Of a DNA stretch of 64,000 nucleotides, positions 11,540 through 21,533 are shown in pieces. Every line of letters begins with the position of its first letter. Position 1 is the stretch's first letter. The DNA lies in NCBI GenBank assembly GCA_019054805.1, contig JAHQIY010000002.1:1302001-1366000 (forward strand), written 5' to 3'. Below the pieces are notes generated by a model that saw nothing but the letters and a program-made list of their open reading frames with translations, was not told the origin of the DNA and did not search any database. The DNA comes from Brachionus manjavacas (Eukaryota > Rotifera > Eurotatoria > Ploima > Brachionidae). The position numbers and the translations under genes are program-made.

Positions 11540-12634
11540 TTATTTTTTAGCCATTTTTTTTAGTTTTCTGACCGAATAATTAACTGACTTGAAGATGCCA
11601 GCGGACAAAATTCCCTTCATTGACTGAGACAGACTACTCTTTTTGACAATAGACGAAGCCGCTTCTCGGACAATATCTCTATAATCAATGCGGTTAGTTA
11701 GCTTATAAATATACTCTTCTAAGTCATAATAATGAGTTGTTTTAAATTTATGGTTTATCATTGTTTGTATCAAATTTTTTGGCAAAAGACTCAAATGGTG
11801 ATAGATAGAAGCCTGGCTCAGAGACTGACTCACTTGACCATTTTCAAAATTGCACTCTAAGCGATCCTCAATCGATTCCTTAACTATGTAAGGCCTGTAC
11901 AAATGAACAAATCTGTCCATTTGGGGCTTAACTATATTCTCAACTTTTTGCTTATTTTCTCCGATAATCATTCGGAAATCACCCGAATAAGATAGAGAAG
12001 TGATGCATACAAACAAATCAAATAGTGAAAATTTTTCTGGCAGCAAGAGTAAAGCAGTATGCAATGCGTTTTTAAGATTAGTCTGCAGAGCCAAATCAAT
12101 TGATTTGCTTACCGAATCCAGACTGTAATTCAAATTAATATCATCTGCAGTGGTGTCTATTTGACTGTCGGTGGTTGAGGTGTTGGTGTCAGGTGATGGC
12201 TTTGGTGCAGGTTTTTTCAGAATTCGCACTGGTTTTTGAAGCCGACCACTCAAGTACAAATAATCCCAGTCATATAGGTCACGTATCAGTGCTTCTTCGC
12301 CTACAATTCCATATTTTATAAGAAAATTTTCACCCTCTATCTTCAAGGGCACTAGGGTGTTGTAATAGCAAGCGGCTCCAAAGTCATTTTGAATCCTATT
12401 AAGATAATATGGTCCCAGGTGTTTCAGAAACGAGTAGTGCGATGAATTTAGTCTTAAATTTTCATCATGAAATTTAATCGAGTCATCGACTACGAACACA
12501 AAATCAGTCATTGATTTGTTTTTTGTGGTATTGTTTTCAAGTTGTTTGAAAACACCTGAGCCGTAGGCAAATGCGAATTTAATGTACTTTTCGGGAAATT
12601 TGGTCAGTATTTTTTGGAACAGAATATGGCTCAT
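11540..12634 (-). CDS. TAMM41: Mitochondrial CDP-diacylglycerol synthase TAMM41
   Basis: A single exon of 364 codons. The N-terminal nucleotidyltransferase part shows FAFAYGSGVFKQ and MTDFVFVVDDSIKFHDENLR followed by NSSHYSFLKHLGP, the conserved Tam41 GSG and acidic motifs. The middle has YNTLVPLKIEGENFLIKYGI, then DWDYLYLSGRLQKPV. A low-complexity Pro/Thr/Asp insert follows (about residues 138-165). The C-terminus ends SMKGILSAGIFKSVNYSVRK, typical of the family. TAMM41 makes CDP-diacylglycerol from phosphatidic acid on the matrix side of the inner mitochondrial membrane, for cardiolipin and phosphatidylglycerol. No clear presequence is visible. The start ATG is 12 nt after TTATTTTTTTAG. Confidence 0.96.
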   Translation of the reverse strand: MSHILFQKILTKFPEKYIKFAFAYGSGVFKQLENNTTKNKSMTDFVFVVDDSIKFHDENLRLNSSHYSFLKHLGPYYLNRIQNDFGAACYYNTLVPLKIEGENFLIKYGIVGEEALIRDLYDWDYLYLSGRLQKPVRILKKPAPKPSPDTNTSTTDSQIDTTADDINLNYSLDSVSKSIDLALQTNLKNALHTALLLLPEKFSLFDLFVCITSLSYSGDFRMIIGENKQKVENIVKPQMDRFVHLYRPYIVKESIEDRLECNFENGQVSQSLSQASIYHHLSLLPKNLIQTMINHKFKTTHYYDLEEYIYKLTNRIDYRDIVREAASSIVKKSSLSQSMKGILSAGIFKSVNYSVRKLKKMAKK

Positions 12635-12687
12635 AGTTAATTAATTCTAAAAAAATAAATTAAAGAAAAAAAATTTTTATTGTCTTT
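12635..12687 (-). promoter_or_regulatory. Short intergenic junction with poly(A) signal and splice acceptor
   Basis: Read on the minus strand, the 53 bp between the SDHAF1 stop and the TAMM41 start contain AATAAA four bases in, then a T-rich tract ending TTTTTTTAG, then 12 nt to the ATG. A poly(A) signal followed at once by an acceptor is the arrangement of operon junctions in organisms with spliced-leader trans-splicing. Too short to hold an ordinary promoter. The inference of trans-splicing is not proven by the sequence. Confidence 0.5.
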
Positions 12688-12948
12688 TTATTTTTTAGGC
12701 GTGATGGTGTGTACGAATTTTACACGGCTGGTTTTGAGCATTTCCAGTTGATTCCTGGCTCGTCGATATTTGTAATCGATTAGCAATGAGTCCTGTCTGG
12801 TGTTCAATTTGGACGCTTGTCGAAATTCTGTGCGGACCTTGTCCAAGAGGCCGGGCTGATTTTTAGACAAACGAACGAATTCGGCGTATAGTTTTAAAAT
12901 TTGAAGCTGAAATGGACTTTTCTTTAAAAGTTTACGAGTACCCGACAT
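12688..12948 (-). CDS. SDHAF1: Succinate dehydrogenase assembly factor 1 (LYR-type)
   Basis: A single exon of 86 codons. The LYR-type motif is LQILKLYAEFVR, followed by VRTEFRQASKLNTRQDSLLI and DYKYRRARNQLEMLK, matching SDHAF1 (VRAEFRQ...IEYLYRRGRRQLQLL). SDHAF1 helps deliver Fe-S clusters to the SDHB subunit of complex II in the mitochondrial matrix. The human protein has a longer, low-complexity tail that is lacking here. This is the first gene of the five-gene minus-strand run; about 190 bp upstream lies the edge of a transposon-rich region. Confidence 0.88.
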   Translation of the reverse strand: MSGTRKLLKKSPFQLQILKLYAEFVRLSKNQPGLLDKVRTEFRQASKLNTRQDSLLIDYKYRRARNQLEMLKTSRVKFVHTITPKK

Positions 12949-13139
12949 AAAATTAAGTTTTTTTCTTTTTTTTATTTTTTGATAATTTAGTGCAAATTTC
13001 TTTTGTATTTACTTGAGAGTTTTAGCTTGCTAATTTTGAATTTTAAAATAATATTGATGGTTTTAGTAGTGTTTTTTAATTTGTCTTTTTAGATTTTTAA
13101 TAATTTTAAAATAAATAAATAAATTTTTTAAAAAATTAA

Positions 13140-14060
13140 AATTTTGATATAAAAATAGTTTTGTTTATTTTAATTAAGTCTACCCTTAAACGAAAATTTT
13201 CAAGAGATAAGATTTAAGTACCGTAAAACCTCGGAAACTACCCCATGGGCTTCAGAAAAAAAAATGATGGGGTATTAATTTAAAAAAAAAAAGTTTTATT
13301 CCTATAAATTTTACTCCCAAAAAACAATCAATGACCATGGGGTTTAATTAAAAAATTTATCTTAGGAAATGGGGTTATAGAAAAATTGCCTGGGCTTATA
13401 CAGAGACTATTCGATTTAAATAATATTAAAAAAAAATAAAAAAAATATTGATTCAATATCCATTTCAGAATCTTCGTCGCTCTCATCTGGTCTAGCAGTA
13501 CCAATCTCCTCAAGTGTTGATTCTCACCAGAGTTAAAACCATTATTGTTTTGAGCTTCATCGTCTTCAATATCATCGATGAATTCTTGATTTATTAAAAA
13601 ATCCTAAGTTGTCGATGAAAAGCATCAATCATATTTGACGTAATTACTACCTGGTCAAATGGCTATATACATCCTATAATCCCGGAGTAGTTTCCGAGGT
13701 TTTACGGTACTTCAATCTGTGTCCATAATAATTAGTTCTAGTAGAATCAATCTGTTTTGTCGCTCTTCTTTGTAATTTTTCAAGAATTTTAAAGTCCGTT
13801 CTTAAATATGGGATCCAGATTTCTACTGCATACTCCAGATAGGGTCTCACATGTAATGTATAGATAAGTTTAAATGATTCTCGGCTAAGGTTCTTAAAAG
13901 AATTTCTTATTAGACCCATGATTCTATAAGCTTTTATGGCTGCTACAGTACATTCTTTATTCCATTTTAAATCATTTGCAAAAAAAATACCCAAATCTTT
14001 TTCTTCTGTTATCTCCTCTAGTAAATGAGATATTTGATTTGATAATAAGTATTCGGAAAT
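13140..14060 (-). mobile_element. LINE relic (RT C-terminal part), split by a DNA transposon
   Basis: On the minus strand, 14060 to 13710 encode LLEEITEEKDLGIFFANDLK, then RNSFKNLSRESFKLIYTLHV and RPYLEYAVEIWIPYLR with KLQRRATKQ. These match the thumb/post-RT region of Jockey/CR1-like LINEs. The frame breaks at 13709, where the inverted-repeat end of a DNA transposon begins, and the matching continuation (YLNLIS then, one frame over, LENFRLRVDLIKINKT) is found on the far side, at 13219 to about 13150. The LINE is therefore older than the transposon. EN, RT core and 3' tail are not seen here. Confidence 0.8.
13221..13707. mobile_element. Tc1/mariner-pogo-type DNA transposon remnant with TIRs and TA duplication
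   Basis: A 487-bp element with perfect 21-bp terminal inverted repeats beginning CCGTAAAACCTCGGAAAC and flanked by TA on both sides (13219-13220, 13708-13709). Removing the element and one TA restores a LINE reading frame across the site, so the TA is a real target duplication. The interior, on the minus strand, has short acidic coding-like stretches (INQEFIDDIEDDEAQ near 13600-13550) like the C-terminal region of pogo/Tigger transposases, but no intact transposase. It may be a deleted derivative that relies on a related element elsewhere. Subterminal CATGGGG motifs recur inside. Confidence 0.85.
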
Positions 14061-14779
14061 TTATTTGGAGCAAAAAATCAATAAATTAAAATAATTTATC
14101 ATAGAATTTATTAATTTTTAAATAGCCAGACTTTTTTCAGGTATTTCATTTTGCCACAATTTTGAATAAAACTTAAAGTAAACAATTATGATGATCAGCT
14201 CATGCAAAGAAAGTCAAATTTTAATAAAAATTTTGATAGCCTTCTAAAAAAAATTCTGAAAAATTCAAATAAAATCATCAAATAGTATTTTAGTTACAAT
14301 GGTACTGAATCAAGCTGAATTTAGATGATGCATTTAATTTTAGTCTCTTAGATACAAATTTATTGTATTTTTTTATTTTTAAATAAATTCAACAAAATAT
14401 TCAATAATTTTATAAATAATCTAATGCATATTTATTGAGTTACCTATGATAACTCAAACATTTTTCAAGAGGCTTAAACGAAGTAATAATTAATTCAATT
14501 TCAACCGACTAAGAAATCAATCTGAATTAATTTTAAAAAAATGAAAATGCTAATATAATCAGTCGAGTTCACCACAGAGTTTCCAAATAATGATGCTGAT
14601 TTCTTCTCAATTTCTTTTTTTTAAATATTGATGAATTTCAAAAGAAAACATTTTTTATTTATTGAAAAACAAAGGACCAAGAGTATAGAGTTTAGATATA
14701 AATGAACAATAATTGTTATATAAAAAATACATTATTCTTACATTCTTCATGAATGAAATAATTTACGTTAGGGGAGTTA

Positions 14780-15300
14780 ACAAAAGTTTCAGTGTATACA
14801 TGGTTCAGTGTTAGGCCTGCTACTATTTATTATTTATATAAACGATATTTTGAATATTGTCCAAAACTATTGAAGACATGAAGCTTATGCAGATTACACA
14901 AAGATCTTATCGACAATTAATAATTTAACTCGATTCATAAGCTATAATCGGATATAGAAAAAAGAATTGTCTACTCAACTAAATGAAAAAAAATGCCAAG
15001 TTGTTCATTTTGGCAACAAAAATCTAGAGTTTGATTTGAAACCCCTGAGTAAGTCAAAAGTCGAAAGGGATTTGAATTGTGGCACCCAAGTCAAATATGC
15101 TACAACTAAAGCAAATAGAACTCTGAATTTAATTAAGAAAGTTTTTAAGTATCCTTGCAGTTAGACTTTAAAATTATTGTATTGATTTAATATCAATGGT
15201 ATGAAAGTTGATTTCTAAAGTGCATGATATGTACTATCAACAACGTTTGTCGAGGCTAGATTTAGCTAATTTGAGTAAAAAAAAGATCAAGAGGTGGTCT
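14780..15300 (+). mobile_element. LINE relic, RT palm to C-terminus
   Basis: Broken plus-strand fragments: SVLGLLLFIIYINDI (motif B region, usually GSVLGPLLFLIYINDL), YADYTKI (catalytic FADD box with Asp changed to Tyr), then QLNEKKCQVVHFGNKNLEFD, VERDLNCGTQVKYATTKANR and, further on, YYQQRLSRLDLANLSKKKIK. The order is that of a Jockey/CR1-like ORF2. Several frame changes separate the pieces, so the copy is dead. Confidence 0.75.
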
Positions 15301-15520
15301 AATTCAAATATAGCAATATTTTACCATCTGGTATTGAGTACTCAACTTCCAGACCAAGGTGCTCTAAACCACTTAGAGCCTCTCTTGCTATGAAATCTAT
15401 ATGGACATTATAAAGCGCTGGTGATAAAAGGAACCCTCGTCTTAAGCTTTGATAATTGAATACTTTTTTTTTAAAGTTTAAAATTAGTTCTATGAATGTA
15501 GCATGGTGCAACATCCAAAG
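15300..15520 (-). mobile_element. LINE relic of a different family, RT motif B region
   Basis: A minus-strand stretch reads NYQSLRRGFLLSPALYNVHI then DFIAREALSGLEHLGLEVEY. The xLRRGxLLSPxLYNxxI pattern is RT motif B (usually GVRQGDxLSPxLFN), and the DFIxREAL...G segment resembles RTE/R-type LINEs rather than the Jockey-like copies nearby. It is only a short internal fragment abutting the plus-strand relic. Confidence 0.55.
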
Positions 15521-15660
15521 TTGTATTAACTGTCAAAGTATGCCAATAATGTGCAAAATCTCTGCAAAATGCGCTACGCTCGAACATATTGAAATTTAAT
15601 TTCAGCTTTACCCTGCAAATTTAGCAGACCTTGACATTTTTGAATGTTGCACTATGTTGC
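15498..15660. repeat. Imperfect inverted repeat
   Basis: The arm at 15498-15519 (GTAGCATGGTGCAACATCC..) pairs with 15639-15660 with about 4 mismatches in 22. The 120-bp interior contains TGCAAAATCTCTGCAAAATG, recalling the interior of the near-palindromic elements at 25.2 and 33.9 kb. It may be an eroded member of that group. Confidence 0.4.
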
Positions 15661-15741
15661 TTTCTTACATCTAATTTTAAACTTTTAGAAAAAAGTTATT
15701 CAATTTTTTTAAACTTTGTTCTGTTCTTTTTATCATTTTGT

Positions 15742-15803
15742 ACTGAATTTCACAAAACCATATTTTCTAATAAGAAAATGATTTTGGTTTTATGAAATTC
15801 AGT
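15742..15803. repeat. 62-bp imperfect palindrome
   Basis: ACTGAATTTCACAAAACCA at the left pairs with TGGTTTTATGAAATTCAGT at the right, with almost no loop. Similar TTTCACAAAA stretches occur at about 16009. It is probably the centre or one end of an inverted-repeat transposon relic. Confidence 0.5.
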
Positions 15804-16194
15804 TTAAAAACTGAAGAGATAAAAGATAAAAGAGTTCAAAATTATTTTTTTCGATTTTCCTTCTTTATTTTTAGAATTTAGTATTAGTTTTGTGAATCAA
15901 ATAATGAAGAGATATTTTACATGAATAGAATTTTTTTAAAATAATTCTTTTACTTAAAAAAAAATAATGCCAGATTTTTTCCGAAATTGTTCTTCTTATG
16001 CAGCGAATTTCACAAAATCGGTGGATAGTTTTGTTATAAAAATGAGCTAAAATTCGTTTAGAATTGTATAATTATGTGATCATCTTTTAAATAGCTGATA
16101 TGTATTAAATCTATCCTTGATTTTGACTATATATTCAAGAATATTTTTTTCCATTTATCCGCTTTGCCGGGATTGAAAATATAACAAGAACAAA

Positions 16195-16470
16195 AAATTA
16201 ATCTTTCAGTGAGGATTGGTAAAACAGGTCAGTTTGGCGCGTAGTCTGTAATGTTAACATTAGGACCCTTTGGCCGTCTATCCGATCTTCTCGTTAGACG
16301 TATTGGAAAGCTTTTAATGCAGTGATATCGACAAAGATGTCGCTATATCACATGGTCATCAATGACAAAATATCTTGTTTTAGCTAGAATTATTAAAGAA
16401 TCTATTAGAATTATATTCTGAAGGAGCTTTAGCTCGGTACAGTTAACAAATAAATAAAAAATAAATAAAA
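16195..16470 (+). mobile_element. Candidate SINE or short retroelement ending in a LINE-type tail
   Basis: A patch of clearly higher GC than its surroundings (about 16200-16370), without an LINE-like reading frame, ending at 16418-16470 in the sequence CTGAAG + GAGCTTTAGCTCGGTACAG + a short spacer + (AAATA/AAATAA)n. The same 3' end closes the LINE at 31964-32014. Inside are two small stem-forming motifs: GTCTA..TAGAC near 16276-16300 and GTGATAT-CGACA..TGTCG-ATATCAC near 16322-16352. A non-coding body with a LINE 3' tail is the build of a SINE that uses the LINE's machinery. No certain pol III A/B boxes are seen, so an internally deleted LINE is the alternative. Confidence 0.4.
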
Positions 16471-16476
16471 TATTCA

Positions 16477-16659
16477 GCAGGATTTTTATTTCATGAATAC
16501 ATTTTTTACCTTAAATTTATATGGTTTTTTTTTTTAATTTTTTAATTATTATTTATTTATTAATAATTTTTTAAATAATCAAAATACAAAGTATGAATAT
16601 ATATTTCAATATTATATAAATATAAGGTAAAAAATGTATTCATGAAATAAAAATCTTGC
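16477..16659. mobile_element. Inverted-repeat element (MITE-like)
   Basis: Arms of about 45 bp: left GCAGGATTTTTATTTCATGA.. (from 16477), right ..TCATGAAATAAAAATCTTGC (to 16659), with few mismatches and an AT-rich 90-bp centre. It starts 6 bp after the A-rich tail of the preceding element. Target duplications are not clear. Confidence 0.6.
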
Positions 16660-17431
16660 CATTCCTAAAATACAGAGGTGAAAATTCTGTCATTCAAAAA
16701 TGCGTGTTTAAATCGAATAAATAATATTAATTAATTTTAAATAAATTTTATTGAAAACTGATCACTAATTTAAAAATTCTGATTTTTTATCGATAAATTT
16801 TGTGATTCAAAAATAATTAAAAAAATTTCAAGTCAATTTTTAATTTTAATTTTTAATTTTTTGGTGATAATGAACCATCTATTCTAATTTAATAAAATTT
16901 AAAAAAAATTTAAGCTAAATAATAACAAAAAGATTTTTTTCTTTTGAATGAGTGAAATTGTTGAAGTTGAATTATTTTTTTGTACGGCATTGAATAAAAT
17001 TTAATTTAAAAGTCTATTTTTTTACATATATCGGATTTGTAATGCTCAAGCTAAATTTTAAAAGAGCTATTGAGGAAACAATAAGTTATTTGAAAAACAA
17101 AACAAGCTCTTGGTCTATTACGTCGTAGAATTTTTACAAATTCACAGTGGTTTGTAGCACGTTGTTCAAAAAGCATGATCTTTTTGTCTAGATTTTTGTA
17201 TTCTGAATTTTTTATTTGTTATTTGCCAGCTGAAACACTAAAGCTCAATTTTTTTTTAATTATTCTCCTTTCCAAGGATTGAATAATCAGTTTTTTAGAA
17301 TAAAAATTTACTCTACCCTCTTTTCTTCGCTTAATTTTAGGAAGAGAGAAAATTCGGGTATTTAAGAATCTGAAAATTTAAATTCTAAAAACAAATTTTG
17401 TTTTTGTTGGTTTTTTCATCAGTCTGTGACA
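16660..17431. other. AT-rich upstream region of nanos
   Basis: No gene or named element seen. It should contain the nanos promoter; a T-rich tract ending in TTTTTCATCAG lies just upstream of the ATG and could be a splice or trans-splice acceptor. Confidence 0.4.
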
Positions 17432-18262
17432 ATGTTCGTAAATCCAAACTATCTGGGATCACCTGTGTACAATGCGCCAATCAACTCATATGCTAATGCA
17501 TCAAATGGTCATTTAGCCGAATCACACTTATTATTTAATCACCAAGAAACAGCACTATCCGATTATTTCAATAGTTTAGTTTTATGCGAAAGAATATGGT
17601 CTCCTCTCGACCCTTTATCAATTAATGCCTCTGAATCATCCAGAAATTTACAGAACCCAGTTGCACACTCGACTCCTAGAGCAATCAGAAAGACACCAAA
17701 AAAGCAGATGTCAAATCAAGATGATTCAAAAGACTTTAAATTCGAAAATAACCAAGCTAATGATTTTTTGAAAATGAGAAAAGCTGATTATAAACCAACA
17801 AAAGCAAAGCCGGTTAGAAAAAACCCAATTAAGTCAAGCTTGGAATCGTCGATTAATTCAACTAGTTCATTTTCTCCAAATGTGTCAAAAAAAAAGCTTC
17901 CTCTTAGGAGCCAGGGAATCGATTTAAGTGAATTTTTAAAAAAGAAATCTGACTTGGGTTCGTCATGGGAGGCATCGAGTTATGGAACTGAGTCCTGTTT
18001 TAGCAAATTTAAATGTAAAGATAAGGTAAACATAAAAGATAGATGCTTATTTTGCGAGAATAATGGTGAACCCGAAGAGATATACTTGTCACATCCGCTC
18101 AAAGACAGCCTTGGAAAAGTTGTTTGTCCAATATTGAGAAATTACACATGCCCCAAATGTGGAGAATCGGGCGACTATGCGCACACAAACAAATACTGTC
18201 CAGAAACGCAACGAAGACAAAAAGAGAACAAAATAAAAAAATTTATTAATTTAAAAGATTAA
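17432..18262 (+). CDS. nanos: Nanos-type zinc-finger protein
   Basis: A single exon of 276 codons starting MFVNPNYLGSPVYNAPINSY. Most of the protein is Ser/Lys/Asn-rich and probably disordered. Residues about 203-255 form the Nanos domain with two CCHC fingers: CLFCENNGEPEEIYLSHPLK followed by VVCPILRNYTCPKCGESGDY then AHTNKYCP. Both finger sets are complete. Nanos proteins act with Pumilio to repress mRNAs in germline and stem cells. The LRSQG and SELKKKSDLG segments before the domain may bind repressor partners, but this is not certain. The ATG is taken at 17432; the in-frame codon two triplets upstream is GTG. A 10-bp perfect hairpin stem lies about 160 bp downstream of the stop. Confidence 0.9.
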   Translation: MFVNPNYLGSPVYNAPINSYANASNGHLAESHLLFNHQETALSDYFNSLVLCERIWSPLDPLSINASESSRNLQNPVAHSTPRAIRKTPKKQMSNQDDSKDFKFENNQANDFLKMRKADYKPTKAKPVRKNPIKSSLESSINSTSSFSPNVSKKKLPLRSQGIDLSEFLKKKSDLGSSWEASSYGTESCFSKFKCKDKVNIKDRCLFCENNGEPEEIYLSHPLKDSLGKVVCPILRNYTCPKCGESGDYAHTNKYCPETQRRQKENKIKKFINLKD

Positions 18263-18418
18263 TCGAGCCAAGACAATGTATAAGTGTTTTTTTTTTTTTT
18301 GTTGTTGTTCTTGTTGTTGAACTTTAATTCTTGAAAATTTCCAAGAGTTATAATTGAGTTTTTTTTGCTAAAAAAAATCGATTTTATTGTAGAAATCTAT
18401 TTCAAAATTTCAAAATTA

Positions 18419-18458
18419 AATTCAGTGTTTACCTAAGGGCCCAGGTAAACACCGAATT
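18419..18458 (+). promoter_or_regulatory. Strong hairpin in probable nanos 3' UTR
   Basis: GTGTTTACCT (18425-18434), loop AAGGGCCC, AGGTAAACAC (18443-18452): a perfect 10-bp stem, extended after one A/C mismatch by AAATTC/GAATTT to about 16 bp. It lies about 160 nt after the nanos stop codon in otherwise simple AT sequence. Drosophila nanos carries stem-loops in its 3' UTR for translational control, so a similar role is plausible but unproven. It could also be a transposon remnant or a transcription-end structure. Confidence 0.55.
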
Positions 18459-18459
18459 T

Positions 18460-21400
18460 TAATAATTTAGTTTAATTTTAATAAGTTAATCTTCGTTTTA
18501 GAAGATAATTTAAAAAATTGTTAAATCAAGACAATATTTGTCTATCAATGTTCAGGCAGTTATAAGCCTAAGTTTAATTTTTGGCCAAAACCAAAATACA
18601 ATCATGTCCTAATTGTATGGATTCAAATTTTACTTTTGATTTTCTTCATTTTTGTTTGATGTTAATTATTTTTTTTTAAATTTTAGTACAGAATTTAATT
18701 TTTCAATTTTAATAAATTTGTTGCCAATTAGTTATTTGTTTATATTTTTTTATAAGGACTCCTTTACTTTAATTAAAAAACAGCTTTTAACTAATTTTTT
18801 AGGTAAATTTAAAATTTAATTAAAATTTTTTTTTTGAAATTTTGCTCTCTCCTTAATTATGAATGCATTCAGTCAGTATTCAATAATTAAATTCAGATCA
18901 TTTGATAAATGTGCTGAATAAATTTTAAAATTATTATTAATTAGTGAAATTTTGTGGCAATTAATGGAATTAGAAAAAAATATATTAATTGTATTTTAGA
19001 TAAATTTTATTTTATAAAATAAAAGTGTTCTTTTGAAAGCATGACTTATATGTAATAGAAATAATTTGGTACAACTAAATACACGAGAGTTTTAATCTTT
19101 TAAGATTTTAGATATAAAATTTTCTCAATTTATCTGCCAATTTTGGAAATTAAACAACCATGTATCAAAAAATTTCGAAAATCAAATGAAATGATGAAGC
19201 AAAAATGATCAAAACTCGTTCAAAAAGTTTTTTGGTCTCGAGAAAAAAGCATTCAGTACTTTACTAACTTAATCATCAAATTCAGATAGTTTTTAGTTTT
19301 TAAAATTATTATGGTTTTAAAAGATCCTATATATGCATGCTTTTTTTAAATAAACGATTGGCATTGTTAAAAAAACAGAATGTCATAATTTTTTATTAAA
19401 TGATCAAAATTTTCGATTTTGGCTCAGTAATTTTTTTCAAAATTTTTTTCAAAATTTTTTTTAATTTTTTTTTAATCAAGAATAAATATTGCCATACATC
19501 ACCAACAGAAAACATAGCAATGAAGATGATGACAATGATGATAATGATGAACAAAGATTTGGATATTTAAATTCTAAGATTATCATTTTAAATTCTTCCT
19601 TAGAAAGAACACAAAATTCAAAAACAGATTTTTAAAGAAGTCTGTGACTAAAAAACAAGATGAATTATTAAAAGTTTTATTCAAAAAATTTTTAAACAAA
19701 TCCAAACATATATTTTCAAAAAGCTGTATTTGTGTTTTTAAACATATGATTGATTTCAGTTTATCTTTATTATTCTTATTTTATTTATTTAAAACAAGTC
19801 TAAATTTTTTAATTGTTACTAGTAGTATTTTGTGTAGCTAAACACATAAACATTAATTCATTTAATTTTACTCTTCAATACACAATTTTGATTGAATCTA
19901 TTTCCGCTTCTGCTTTTTAGATTGAATTTTGGAGAGATAGTTTGGTCAGTCTAGCTGAATACAGACATTTTGGCATTCTTGACCGTCAAACAAACTAATT
20001 TGATTAATTAGATCTCCTGAAAGATTGATTTGGTGTTCTTGTTGTATTTTCAATACCGGCTCGAGCGGTTATCTGTAAGAAAAATTCTATAGAATTTATA
20101 TTCAAAAATAAAGGATTAATGCTTAGAATAGATGTTAGAATATTTTAACTAAATATTTCTATCCTAGATCAATATTTTGTTTGGCATGGTTTTAAAAAAA
20201 GAATGGTTTTAAAAATAAAAAAAAAATTATCTCAAACAAACCAAAATTTATTAAGGGTTTATCAAGCCGGCATAGTTTAGAATGGGATAAATAATCAATT
20301 TATGAAGAAACAAAACCATGTTCACGAAAGCGAATATTAAAAATTTTTATTTTAATCTAAATATAAAATCTTATCAATTATGATACTTTAAAAAAAAAGC
20401 TATTTTTTTTCCACAGAAATTCAAGAAACTAATATCTACATTAATGTCAACAATAATTATGCAATAAAAAAATTTTAATGTGTATTTTTGTCCAAATAAA
20501 ATTGTTTTTTAAATTAAATTGGACCTTACTTAACTTTGTTTTAAAATACTTAGATTTTGTTAATTTTTATTAATGTTTGTTTAAAATTAAATAAAAAGTA
20601 TCAAATGTTAGCAAAAATTACTAAGTATTCTCTTAAAACATTTATTTTATTCTTCAAAATCTAAAATTTTTCCTATGATTTTTTTAAACTAAAAAATTCA
20701 AATCCATACTTGAGAATTGTTGATAACTTTGCTGAAAGAAGAATGTAAAAACTAAGTTTTTCAAGCTGATCTTTCTTTCTTGAAAACCTTTTTTGTTTTC
20801 ATTTAGCATTCAAAATAAAAATTTACTGAATAATTTTGTAAAATAATTAAAAAAAATAAGCAATTGCCAAATATTTTGAAATTTTTATTCTGAGTAAATA
20901 ATTAAAGCATATATTAAATAAACATTAGTTAAAGAATTTATGCAAAAAATTAGACGTTTATTAAGTAATTATTAAAAAAATTCTCTAAAATATTAATGGA
21001 AAATTAATTTTAAAAAAAATATTTTTACTTGAAAATGGAGTATATGATTAGCTCTTAATCAGGAATGTTTAAAAGTTTTTATCTTGAAACAGACTAAACT
21101 TTAAATCCGATTCAATTTTATAAAGTTGAATTTAAAATTTATTTTTATTTTTTAAGTTATATTTTTGAATTTATGCTGAAAGGTATGCTGAAATGATTTT
21201 TCCAGGTTCTGAAACAAATGTTCCTTTATAAGAAGCTAAAAAAAGAAGATTTCTAAAATTTACATAGAAATACAGCTATTTGATGGCTCCGGTTATTAAA
21301 AAAATTATTTAATTAATAATATCTTTTAAATTTTGTTCATTGTAATATAAAAAAATAAAAAATAAACAAAAATGAAATATTCGGTCATCACACTCATCTA

Positions 21401-21533
21401 ACAGAGGCATACAACATACTCGTTAATCTTTGAATTACTGAAACAAATGAAATATATTACTTTAGAAAAAAATAAAATGAATTATAAAATTCAAATTTAA
21501 ATTATAATAAATTATTTAAAAAAAATTTAGAAG
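18460..21533. other. Long gene-free interval
   Basis: About 3 kb of AT-rich sequence between nanos and GLE1. A short trinucleotide-like run of GATGAT/AATGATG repeats is at about 19515-19555. A patch of slightly higher GC near 19920-20080 (GATCTCCTGAAAG, ACCGGCTCGAGCGG) yields no convincing frame. No tRNA or other RNA gene is recognised. Confidence 0.5.

Noticed and set aside
16276-16352. Self-cleaving ribozyme in the candidate SINE
   Set aside because: Hairpins are present, but the hammerhead core (CTGATGA and GAAA) is not found.
17426-17431. Earlier nanos start two codons upstream
   Set aside because: That codon is GTG; the ATG at 17432 is the normal choice.
19644-19841. 65-codon frame in the nanos-GLE1 interval
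   Set aside because: Composition is that of AT-rich spacer; no domain, no intron signals, no neighbours supporting it.
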